Of a DNA stretch of 6,597 nt, positions 1-6,577 are shown piece by piece; within the stretch, counting starts at the first letter, position 1; every line of letters starts with the position of its first letter. The position numbers and the translations under genes were made by a program. The notes under the pieces were generated by a model that was not told the origin of the DNA, did not search any database, and saw only the letters and a program-made list of their open reading frames with translations. The DNA comes from Clostridium sp. CAG:411. GTDB taxonomy: Bacteria; Bacillota; Clostridia; Lachnospirales; Lachnospiraceae. The DNA lies in contig FR899719.1 of NCBI GenBank assembly GCA_000437275.1, positions 127,494 through 134,090 on the forward strand. The letters run 5' to 3'.

Positions 1-2
1 GA

Positions 3-48
3 GCTAGAAAAAAGCAGTTAAGAGTAATCTTAACTGCTTTTTTCTAGC
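3..48. terminator. Bidirectional intrinsic terminator (perfect 21-bp inverted repeat)
   Basis: The arms at 3-23 and 28-48 are exact reverse complements separated by a 4-base GTAA loop. The core stem (AGCAGTTAAGA with its complement) is flanked by six A on the left and six T on the right, so both transcripts would end in a U-run after a stable hairpin. It lies about 30 bp past the stop of the minus-strand 75-aa gene, so it should end that transcript. The symmetry suggests that a convergent plus-strand gene to the left of the window uses it too. Confidence 0.87.
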
Positions 49-79
49 AACAATACATTTTATAAATAAAAAATACCCA

Positions 80-307
80 TTAGATTTGTTCTAATAAACT
101 ATTTTCAAAGACAGAGATATATCGTTTCCAAATTTCATAATTAGCATGTTTTGGATACTTTGTCATATATCGTTCGAAAATTCCAATATATTTTTCTAAC
201 AGTTTTGGTCTGGTAGTTGCAATATCAATATAATCTCCATTCATGGTTTCGCATTTAGTGAAATCAATCTCGTTTATATTAAGAGACTCGTTAGTAAAAA
301 TTCTCAT
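80..307 (-). CDS. Small hypothetical protein, 75 aa
   Basis: I do not recognise a family for this gene, and no function is assigned. It is supported as real by a strong ribosome binding site (AAGGGGG at 317-323 on the minus strand, 9 bases before the ATG), a good promoter upstream (362-390) and a terminator just after the stop. The product is soluble, without signal peptide or membrane segment. The N-terminal third (residues 1-30) is polar and acidic with a single Cys19. Residues 33-73 look helical and are rich in Tyr, Lys and Glu, including the stretch YPKHANYEIWKRYI at 51-64. It lies 66 bp downstream of the cobD-like gene on the same strand and could be read through from it, since I see no terminator between them. 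The size and composition would fit a small regulatory or adaptor protein, but nothing in the sequence decides this. Confidence 0.72.
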   Translation of the reverse strand: MRIFTNESLNINEIDFTKCETMNGDYIDIATTRPKLLEKYIGIFERYMTKYPKHANYEIWKRYISVFENSLLEQI

Positions 308-337
308 GAAGAAAAACCCCCTTATACTTTATTATTT

Positions 338-353
338 GTGAAATTAAAATCAC
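338..353. promoter_or_regulatory. Imperfect palindrome GTGA-N8-TCAC at the start of the 75-aa gene transcript
   Basis: GTGA (338-341) and TCAC (350-353) form a short dyad around an AT-rich centre. It falls within the first ~20 bases after the predicted transcription start of the minus-strand 75-aa gene. It could be an operator or simply a weak 5' hairpin. The half-sites resemble CRP/FNR half-sites, but the 8-base gap is not the 6 bases those proteins use. Treat it only as a candidate. Confidence 0.2.
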
Positions 354-361
354 TATTTTAC

Positions 362-390
362 ATTTTAACATATTTATTTTTCGTTTTCAA
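362..390 (-). promoter_or_regulatory. Extended -10 promoter for the 75-aa gene
   Basis: Read on the minus strand, TTGAAA (390-385) is followed after 17 bases by TAAAAT (367-362). A TGn extension (370-368) sits immediately before the -10. This is a close match to a housekeeping sigma-A promoter, with predicted transcription start near 355. The -35 lies inside the last codons of the cobD-like gene and the -10 just past its stop codon, so the small gene can be expressed independently of cobD. Confidence 0.65.
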
Positions 391-1483
391 TAGCAAGTGT
401 ATCAAAAATCACGTTTACTAATTCGTCATTTTTCTCAGGTGACATAAAGCAAAAACGGAAATATTGTTCATCCAAAAATGGAAATGTAACACAGTTTCGA
501 ATCATTAAATTTTTTCGTATCGCTGCATCAAAGAGGTCCTGTGCGGTGACAGCGGGGGTTAGGATGCGGGCTAAAACAAAATTACAATTGCAAGGATATA
601 GCCTTAATTGTGTACATTCTGATAATTTGTTACATATTCTTGTACGTTCTGTGGCGATTAGCTCCCTTGTCTTGTTGATATATTTCTCATCAGAAAACAT
701 GATTTCACCAGCAATTGCAGCAAGGCTATTGATGGTCCATGGATTCTTTTTCTGATTGATGGCGGTAATTAAATCCTGATTACTGCTGACGGCATAGCCT
801 AAACGTAATCCAGGAGCTGCAAAAAATTTAGAAATTCCGCGAAGAATAAAAAGATTGTTAAATTCTTCTGTCAGTGGGATAGCACTAATAAGAGAGACAT
901 CCTCGGCAAATTCTACATAAGTTTCATCAACCATAACCAATATATCATTTTGTTTACAGTGTTCTAATAGTTTTCTCATAGTTTCAACTGTAATTTGGGA
1001 AGACGTTGGGTTATTTGGATTGCATAAAATCAGTAAATCTACATCTGGTTGCAAAGTGGCACACAGTTTGTCGAGATCCAATACAAAGTTATCTTCTTCT
1101 TTTAGTTGAAAGTAATGGCATTCTCCGCCACAAAGTGCAACTTCACGTTCATATTCCGAATAGGTGGGACTTAAAAGAAGTACGTTTTTAGGCATTTTTG
1201 TCTGAATGAGAATTGAAATTAGTTCAGAGGAACCATTTCCAACAAGGATATTTTCATAATTGGCATTTATATAGCGACCAATTGCTTTTCTAAGGCTGGT
1301 ATATTCTCGGTCTGGATAGGAGGTGATTGCATCAATGTGAGAAGCAAGCGTTTCTCTTAACTTAAAAGAAATCCCCAGTGGATTTACATTTGCGGAGAAG
1401 CTTGTAATATTTTCTTTTTTTATGTGATAAATTTGTTCTATTTTTTCTAAATCACTACCGTGAAAGTGTTCTACATGTTTCAT
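374..1483 (-). CDS. cobD: CobD-like PLP enzyme: L-threonine-O-3-phosphate decarboxylase / HisC-type aminotransferase family
   Basis: This 369-aa protein is a complete fold-type I PLP enzyme of usual family length. Visible motifs are GNGSSE (82-87, cofactor phosphate), NPNNPT (155-160), DETY (186-189, Asp186 to the pyridine nitrogen), SK (218-219, Lys219 as the Schiff-base lysine) and GLRLGY (225-230). It resembles Salmonella CobD, as I remember it, more than HisC. The N-terminal HG with His8, SANVNPLG with Asn32, Asn157, and the Arg329/Arg343 pair 14 residues apart match CobD residues that bind the substrate phosphate and carboxylate. CobD decarboxylates threonine phosphate to aminopropanol phosphate for the cobalamin nucleotide loop, in the cytoplasm. 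The ATG is set by AAGGAAGGA (1491-1499) 7 bases upstream. No cobalamin gene is adjacent. A serine-phosphate decarboxylase or a histidinol-phosphate aminotransferase remains possible. Family assignment is strong; exact substrate is uncertain. Confidence 0.8.
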   Translation of the reverse strand: MKHVEHFHGSDLEKIEQIYHIKKENITSFSANVNPLGISFKLRETLASHIDAITSYPDREYTSLRKAIGRYINANYENILVGNGSSELISILIQTKMPKNVLLLSPTYSEYEREVALCGGECHYFQLKEEDNFVLDLDKLCATLQPDVDLLILCNPNNPTSSQITVETMRKLLEHCKQNDILVMVDETYVEFAEDVSLISAIPLTEEFNNLFILRGISKFFAAPGLRLGYAVSSNQDLITAINQKKNPWTINSLAAIAGEIMFSDEKYINKTRELIATERTRICNKLSECTQLRLYPCNCNFVLARILTPAVTAQDLFDAAIRKNLMIRNCVTFPFLDEQYFRFCFMSPEKNDELVNVIFDTLAIENEK

Positions 1484-1505
1484 TTTAAAATCCTTCCTTT
1501 TTTTG

Positions 1506-1535
1506 TTGAATAATGTTGGTTATTGGTGTTATAAT
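1506..1535 (+). promoter_or_regulatory. Promoter for the DUF5717-DUF5716 operon
   Basis: TTGAAT (1506-1511) is separated by 18 bases from a perfect TATAAT (1530-1535). A TGn extended -10 (1527-1529) lies directly before it. This is the best plus-strand sigma-A match in the intergenic region. It predicts a start near 1542 and a leader of about 117 bases before the TTG codon at 1659. A second TATAAT at 1606-1611 has no convincing -35 on this strand. Confidence 0.65.
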
Positions 1536-1586
1536 TTAAGTAATATTGTATTTAGTCGAAATTATGCCCATTTGGTGGCGGACAAT

Positions 1587-1597
1587 AGAAGACTTCT
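1587..1597. promoter_or_regulatory. Small palindrome AGAAG-A-CTTCT, possible operator
   Basis: An 11-base palindrome with 5-base perfect arms sits between the two opposing promoters, at the predicted start point of the minus-strand cobD transcript. It is well placed for a repressor, but it is short and may be chance in AT-rich DNA. No regulator is encoded in the window. Confidence 0.2.
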
Positions 1598-1603
1598 TTT
1601 ACC

Positions 1604-1631
1604 ATTATAATAGAAAGTGTAAAAAAAGCAA
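1604..1631 (-). promoter_or_regulatory. Candidate promoter for the cobD-like gene
   Basis: On the minus strand, TTGCTT (1631-1626) is followed after 16 bases by a perfect TATAAT (1609-1604). The predicted start is near 1597, giving a leader of about 114 bases before the ATG at 1483. The -35 is only a half match and the spacing is one base short of optimal, so this is weaker than the plus-strand promoter. No B12-riboswitch elements are visible in the leader. Confidence 0.45.
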
Positions 1632-1646
1632 ATTATGTAATGTTGC

Positions 1647-1653
1647 AGGTGGA
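1647..1653 (+). promoter_or_regulatory. Ribosome binding site that fixes the TTG start of the 1195-aa gene
   Basis: AGGTGGA lies 5 bases before TTG at 1659-1661. There is no in-frame ATG until 1809, which would cut away half of the first beta-rich domain. That internal ATG is itself preceded by an AGGGGAGA-like stretch, so a shorter secondary product cannot be excluded. Confidence 0.65.
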
Positions 1654-1658
1654 TAAAA

Positions 1659-4600
1659 TTGAAAGAAAAAATAACACAGTTATCAAGAGAACGATTTGAA
1701 TATGAATTACCTAAGATTATATGTTCCGAAGATAAGTTGGAAATTGAGGTAGAGACGGGGCGTATTGTAAAGGGTACTTTTACGATAAAGAATACAGAGG
1801 GGAGACATATGAAAGGATTATTATATTCCTCCTCTCATTTGTTGCGTCTTACAGAAACCTCTTTTGTTGGAACAGAAGCAGTTGTTGAATATATATTTCA
1901 TGCAGAAGACATTCGTGCAAAAGACAAAATAAATGGAATTATCAGTATTGTAAGTTCCTGTGGTGAAAAAGAATTGCCATTTGAAATTGTTGTTACAGAA
2001 AAGTGCATAGAGGCATCTTTTGGTGAAGTGAGAGACTTGTTTCACTATGCTAATTTAGCAAAGATTAATTGGTCTCAGGCAGTCAGTATTTTTAAATCGC
2101 CAGACTTTGCAGAGATATTTTTAAAGAAAGATGTTGAAAACTTAAATCTGTATAATGGATTGGTTAAAAGTGGAAAATATAACCAGGCATTGGAAGAATT
2201 TTTGGTATGTATTCAAAAGAAGGACCAGATTGAACTTTCTTTATCGAAGGATACGGCATCCTATCAAGTAAAAAAAGAAAACATTTCGGATAGTTTCTTT
2301 GTGAAAAAGAATACGTGGGGATATTTGGATGCTAAGATTACCTCTAATCAGGAATTTCTTCAGGTGGAGCGGGGAAATATAGGAGCTGCGGATTTTATAG
2401 GAGCTAGTTGTGAGATAACCTACTCTATAAAAAATGAAAAGTTACGTGCAGGGAAGAACTATGCAAAGATTACAATTCAAAATGTTTGTCAGAAGCTAGA
2501 ATATATAGTAGAAGTTGAAAAGATTGTAAAGCACATGGAACGGGATTATGATGAAAAGAAGATTAAACGTTGTGAGATTGTGCTTGTCAATAATTATATC
2601 AATTTTAGAAGCAATCGTATTGCAGTGAGTGATTATGTACAGGAAATGCAAAATGTACTTACAAAGTTAGAAGGTATGATTGCAGTAAAACGAAATTTAG
2701 GAGAATTAGGATATAGTCGTAGACTAGACTTGTATCAGATGCATCTTAAAATGGTGGCAGGAGACAATGCTGGAGCAAAGGAAATACTGGATAGCTTAGA
2801 AAATGAAGAACATATTCTAAAGAAGAATACAATTGTGGACTATTGTGGATATTTGTATTTAAAAGTATTGTTTACAAGAAAAGATTCTGATTTGCAGTAT
2901 GCTTTGAGAGAAATTCGAGATTGCTATAAGCAAAGTAAAAGTGAATGGGCGCTTCTTTGGTTCCTTTTGTTTTTGGACGAAAAATATGAGCAGGAGCCAA
3001 AAGAAAAGCTGATGGCAATAGAAGAGCAGTTTGCCCTTGGTTGTACTAGCCCTGTTCTCTATTATGAGGTGTGCAATATCATCAATCAGGACCCAACTTT
3101 GATGATTGAGTTGACACCATGTACAATACAGGCGATGCATATGGGGGTGAAAATGTGGCTATTTTCAGAAACGGTTGCAGTACAGTATGCATATTTAGCG
3201 GAGCGAATGAAAATGTATCATCGTCTGGTGCTGTTTGATTTGGTGACATTTTATGATAGATACAAGAATAAGGATGTGTTGACAGCAATTTGTAGTATGC
3301 TGATAAAAGCAGATCGGTCTGATCAGAGTTGCTTTGCTTGGTATGAATTAGGTATTAAGGAGCAGTTGCGTCTGACACAGTTATATGAATATTATATGTA
3401 TTCTATAGATGATACGTATGCAGGGTTACTGCCACAGGAAGTATATTTGTATTTCTCCTATAATACGAATTTATTAGAAGATAAAAAGGCATTTTTATTT
3501 GCGAATATCGTAGAACACAAGGATGAATTAACCGATATTTATCCTGTTTATATAGAACAGATGCGTTCTTATATGTTAAGCCAGTTACAGAAACATAGGA
3601 TAGATTACCATTTAGCTGTTTTATATCGTGCATTTTTGCCGGAAATTGGAGTATCCTCATCCATTGCACAGGACTTGCCTTATGTATTGTTTAAGCAACG
3701 AGTTGTATGTAAACATCCAGATATGGTAGGTGTGGTTGTGTTGCATAAGGAATCAGAGCAGGAAGTATATACTCCACTGGACAAGGATGGAAATGCGTAT
3801 GTAGATATATTTACAGAAAAAGCAAAAGTGTTTATTGTTGATGCATCAGGTAGAAGATATGAAAAATCCGTACCATGGAGCATAGAAAAATTGTTAAAGC
3901 GAGATGTTTTGGCTGAACAGTGTTTTTCCTACAATCCATCCAATCGTATGGTGTGTATGTATATTTATGAACGAATTGAATATTACCACAAGAGAAATAT
4001 TCCAATTACTAAATTACAAAAATATATGGATACAGCATGGATGAAACCAGAATACGGCAAAAAGTGGATTATGAACTTAATTCAGAATTATTACGATAAC
4101 TATGAAGGAGAGGCGTTAGAGGCACTTTTATTAGAAATTGATTTGCATGGTATGCGTAGTTCTGATCGTAATCTTATTATTGAGTATTGTATCATTCGTG
4201 GTTTATATGATTTAGCTTATAAACAGATTAAGGAATACAGTTTTGAAGGTGTTTCAGTAAAACGGTTACGTGCGATTTGTTCTAAGATGATTAAAAAAAT
4301 TGGCATGGAAACAGAAGATACCTTACTTGCCAATATGGCATTTTATGTGTTCCGCGCTGGAAAATATGACGAGACTATTTTAAAGTATCTTGTACAATAT
4401 TATTTGGGAACTACAAAAGATATGTTCCTTGTATGGAAAGAAGCAAAAGAGTACGATTTAGATACAATTGCTTTGGAAGAACGTTTATTAGGACAAATCC
4501 TATTTGCAGAAAGTTATGTGCAGGATGCTATGGCTGTTTTTATGTCCTTTTACAATGCAGGACGCAATCGTACTTTGATTAAAGCTTTTGTCAGTTATTA

Positions 4601-5246
4601 TTGTTATAAATATTTAGTGCGTGACAGGGTAGTAGACGAAAGCTTCTTTGAAATCGTAAAAAAAGAGTTGTTGATTGAAGAAAACAAGACAGAATTATAT
4701 GCACTATTGAAATATTACAGCACATTGGAAGAATGGAACAATGAACAAGAGACGTTTATTCAGGCTGCTGTAGAGCGATTGATACAAGAAGGAGTTATCT
4801 TCCCATTTTTCAAAGTGTTTACGAAAAAAATGAGATTTCCTGGTGGCATTGAACATATGAATTTTGTGGAATATAAAACAAATCCAGCGAATCAGGTAAT
4901 TTTGCATTATTTTATTGAAGATGAGGAAATGGGAGACGGATTTTCGGAAATCGAGATGCAGAACATGTATCAGGGAATTTTTGTCGCACATTTTATGTTG
5001 TTTCAAAATGAAACACTGCAGTATTATGTAGAAGAAATAAATGGCGAAGAGGAGCCGATTATTACAGAAAGCATTACTGTAAAAGGTGATGATAAGACAG
5101 ACGTGGAGGATGAGGATACGTTTGGACAGATTAACATGATGCTGGTGGCTAGAGAGATGAAAGACGAGAAGACACTACTTACCCTGATAAAGAGTTACGA
5201 AAAAAATCAATATGTATTAAGAACTGGTTTTAAAATGTTAGAGTAA
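1659..5246 (+). CDS. Giant beta-domain / TPR-like repeat protein, DUF5717-like, 1195 aa
   Basis: The function is unknown. By size, layout and neighbour I recognise it as a DUF5717-type protein (memory, not searched). There is no signal peptide or membrane segment, so it should be cytoplasmic. From N to C terminus it has a beta-rich, Ig-like domain (about 20-115), a helical linker (about 117-187), a second copy of the beta domain (about 198-288) and a long TPR-like helical region (about 295-670). Next come a beta-rich insert (about 676-738), more helical pairs (about 740-1050), a beta-rich segment (about 1055-1140) and a short helical tail. Typical TPR-like pieces are LYNGLVKSGKYNQALEEFL (164-182) and MAFYVFRAGKYDETILKYL (893-911). 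Residues 1124-1153 are strongly acidic. No catalytic motif is visible, which suggests a scaffold or client-binding role. It starts with TTG and leads an operon with the Hsp70-like gene 23 bp downstream. The reading frame is certain; family naming is fairly sure; role is inferred. Confidence 0.88.
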   Translation: MKEKITQLSRERFEYELPKIICSEDKLEIEVETGRIVKGTFTIKNTEGRHMKGLLYSSSHLLRLTETSFVGTEAVVEYIFHAEDIRAKDKINGIISIVSSCGEKELPFEIVVTEKCIEASFGEVRDLFHYANLAKINWSQAVSIFKSPDFAEIFLKKDVENLNLYNGLVKSGKYNQALEEFLVCIQKKDQIELSLSKDTASYQVKKENISDSFFVKKNTWGYLDAKITSNQEFLQVERGNIGAADFIGASCEITYSIKNEKLRAGKNYAKITIQNVCQKLEYIVEVEKIVKHMERDYDEKKIKRCEIVLVNNYINFRSNRIAVSDYVQEMQNVLTKLEGMIAVKRNLGELGYSRRLDLYQMHLKMVAGDNAGAKEILDSLENEEHILKKNTIVDYCGYLYLKVLFTRKDSDLQYALREIRDCYKQSKSEWALLWFLLFLDEKYEQEPKEKLMAIEEQFALGCTSPVLYYEVCNIINQDPTLMIELTPCTIQAMHMGVKMWLFSETVAVQYAYLAERMKMYHRLVLFDLVTFYDRYKNKDVLTAICSMLIKADRSDQSCFAWYELGIKEQLRLTQLYEYYMYSIDDTYAGLLPQEVYLYFSYNTNLLEDKKAFLFANIVEHKDELTDIYPVYIEQMRSYMLSQLQKHRIDYHLAVLYRAFLPEIGVSSSIAQDLPYVLFKQRVVCKHPDMVGVVVLHKESEQEVYTPLDKDGNAYVDIFTEKAKVFIVDASGRRYEKSVPWSIEKLLKRDVLAEQCFSYNPSNRMVCMYIYERIEYYHKRNIPITKLQKYMDTAWMKPEYGKKWIMNLIQNYYDNYEGEALEALLLEIDLHGMRSSDRNLIIEYCIIRGLYDLAYKQIKEYSFEGVSVKRLRAICSKMIKKIGMETEDTLLANMAFYVFRAGKYDETILKYLVQYYLGTTKDMFLVWKEAKEYDLDTIALEERLLGQILFAESYVQDAMAVFMSFYNAGRNRTLIKAFVSYYCYKYLVRDRVVDESFFEIVKKELLIEENKTELYALLKYYSTLEEWNNEQETFIQAAVERLIQEGVIFPFFKVFTKKMRFPGGIEHMNFVEYKTNPANQVILHYFIEDEEMGDGFSEIEMQNMYQGIFVAHFMLFQNETLQYYVEEINGEEEPIITESITVKGDDKTDVEDEDTFGQINMMLVAREMKDEKTLLTLIKSYEKNQYVLRTGFKMLE

Positions 5247-5269
5247 GATAGACGGAAGGAGAGTTTCAG

Positions 5270-6562
5270 ATGGCGGAGGAGAGAACTTTGCTGGTAGGTG
5301 TGGATTTATGCGAGGATGTATCGCAAATTACCTGCTTTAATTCAGTGACATATGAGCCGGAATCGATATGTGTAAATGGAAATGTAGAGAAATATATGAT
5401 TCCGACAGTTCTCTTTTATAGAAGAGATACTGCTGAATGGACTTTTGGAGAGGAAGCATTTGCCTGGAACCGAGAGCAAGATGGTGTATTGGTAAAGGGA
5501 ATTGTTTCTAAAGCTTCCAAAGGAGAAGTGGTTAATGTTGCTGGGCATGAGTATCAGCCGGGTGAACTTTTGGAGCGTTTTTTAAAGCGCGTGTTAGGAT
5601 TGTTAAAAGTAGAATATCCAAACAACACGATTCGCCGTCTGGTAGTTACCGTAAAAGAAAAAAATATTGTATTGATTCAAAATATTTATCAGGCAGTTCA
5701 AAATCTGGGTATTAGCAGATTGCGTGCCAATGTGCAAAGTCATGAACAATGTTTTGTAAACTATGCCATGAATCAACCGAAGGAATTACATGTAAATGAT
5801 GTAGTATTGTTTGATTACAACGAAGAAGGATTAGTGTATTATCAATTGTCAATAAACAGAAGGACGGAGCCTAATACGGTACTAATTAAAAAGAGAGATT
5901 TTTGTGATACACTTTCCTATGAAATGTTGCAGGAAGACCCTACAAGAGAGAATGTTGCGTATCTTTTTGAAAGTATTGCGCTAAATGTGTTGCACAAACA
6001 GATTGTTTCTACCATTTATGTGACGGGAAAAGGGTTTGAAGGAAATTGGTGTAAAGATGCATTGAAGCGTTTGTGCATTGGACGAAGAGTGTTTGCAGGA
6101 CAGAATTTATATGCCAAAGGCGCTGGTTATGCGGCCAGAGATGCGATTGGTGAGGGAAAGCTAAAAGATTATTTGTACTTGGGAGAGGAAATGCTACCTG
6201 TTAATATATCTATGCCTGTATTTTGTGCGGGACGAGAGCAGGAGTATTCAGTGGTTTCAGCGGGAACCGCTTGGTACAATGCCAATAATTCTATCAGTTT
6301 TATACCGGATCAGGAAACCGAGGTGGAATTGAAGGTTGAGTATGTAATCGGAGGACAGGAAGAACGGCATTTTATTTCGATGGATGGATTAAGAAACTGT
6401 GATCGTACGACAAGATTGGAACTTAATCTGGAGTTTTTGGATGTGTATACCTGTTTGGTTCGCATCAATGACAGAGGGTTTGGTGATCTGTTCCCTTCTA
6501 CAAACCGTGTATGGGAAAAGATGATTAAAATTAAGGGAAATACGGATACAAAGGATGCTTAG
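5270..6562 (+). CDS. Degenerate Hsp70/actin-fold protein, DUF5716-like, 430 aa
   Basis: The motif order follows an Hsp70-type nucleotide-binding domain. GVDLCEDVSQIT (10-21) takes the place of phosphate-1 (GIDLGTTNS). IPTVLFYRRDTAEWTFGEEA (44-63) resembles the Hsp70 stretch from the TPS motif to the GE motif. QSHEQCFVNYAM (156-167) resembles connect-1, VVLFDYNEEGLVYYQLSI (178-195) sits at phosphate-2 (DLGGGTFDVS), STIYVTGKGFEGNW (247-260) at the adenosine motif, and NLYAKGAGYAA (279-289) at connect-2. The glycine-rich phosphate loops are lost, so ATP hydrolysis is doubtful. A beta-rich domain (about 300-405) follows, resembling a small substrate-binding domain. There is no lid and no membrane segment. 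The start is clear: AAGGAG (5256-5261) lies 8 bases before ATG. It is cotranscribed with the 1195-aa gene and likely acts with it. I recall it as DUF5716. Hsp70-like fold is well supported; the pseudo-ATPase reading is inference. Confidence 0.85.
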   Translation: MAEERTLLVGVDLCEDVSQITCFNSVTYEPESICVNGNVEKYMIPTVLFYRRDTAEWTFGEEAFAWNREQDGVLVKGIVSKASKGEVVNVAGHEYQPGELLERFLKRVLGLLKVEYPNNTIRRLVVTVKEKNIVLIQNIYQAVQNLGISRLRANVQSHEQCFVNYAMNQPKELHVNDVVLFDYNEEGLVYYQLSINRRTEPNTVLIKKRDFCDTLSYEMLQEDPTRENVAYLFESIALNVLHKQIVSTIYVTGKGFEGNWCKDALKRLCIGRRVFAGQNLYAKGAGYAARDAIGEGKLKDYLYLGEEMLPVNISMPVFCAGREQEYSVVSAGTAWYNANNSISFIPDQETEVELKVEYVIGGQEERHFISMDGLRNCDRTTRLELNLEFLDVYTCLVRINDRGFGDLFPSTNRVWEKMIKIKGNTDTKDA

Positions 6563-6564
6563 AA

Positions 6565-6570
6565 AAGAGG
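6565..6570 (+). promoter_or_regulatory. Ribosome binding site for the gene running off the window
   Basis: AAGAGG begins 3 bases past the stop codon of the Hsp70-like gene and lies 7 bases before a TTG codon. The placement is typical for a translationally close operon gene. Confidence 0.5.
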
Positions 6571-6577
6571 TAAAAGT

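Noticed and set aside
338..353. CRP/FNR binding site at GTGA-N8-TCAC
   Set aside because: The half-sites fit, but the gap is 8 bases instead of 6, and no such regulator is encoded here. It is kept only as a weak unnamed dyad.
546..1191. Plus-strand open frames opposite the cobD-like gene (546-755 and 1006-1191)
   Set aside because: They lie wholly antisense to a well-recognised enzyme, have no convincing ribosome binding sites, and their translations resemble no protein family.
1606..1611. Perfect TATAAT as a second plus-strand promoter for the scaffold operon
   Set aside because: No acceptable -35 lies 15-19 bases upstream and there is no TGn extension. The same bases make a better -10 on the opposite strand.
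1484..1658. Cobalamin riboswitch upstream of the cobD-like gene
   Set aside because: The minus-strand leader is only about 115 bases long and AT-rich, and I could find no B12-box-like GC-rich conserved segment. A B12 riboswitch is usually longer.
1809..1811. In-frame ATG as the true start of the 1195-aa protein
   Set aside because: It has a purine-rich stretch upstream, but starting there would remove the opening strands of the first beta domain. The upstream TTG has a good ribosome binding site and a well-placed promoter.
1821..5006. Several minus-strand open frames of 67-100 codons inside the 1195-aa gene
   Set aside because: They are short, antisense to a continuous 1195-codon frame, and have odd composition rich in Cys, His and Phe, as expected for complements of AT-rich coding DNA.
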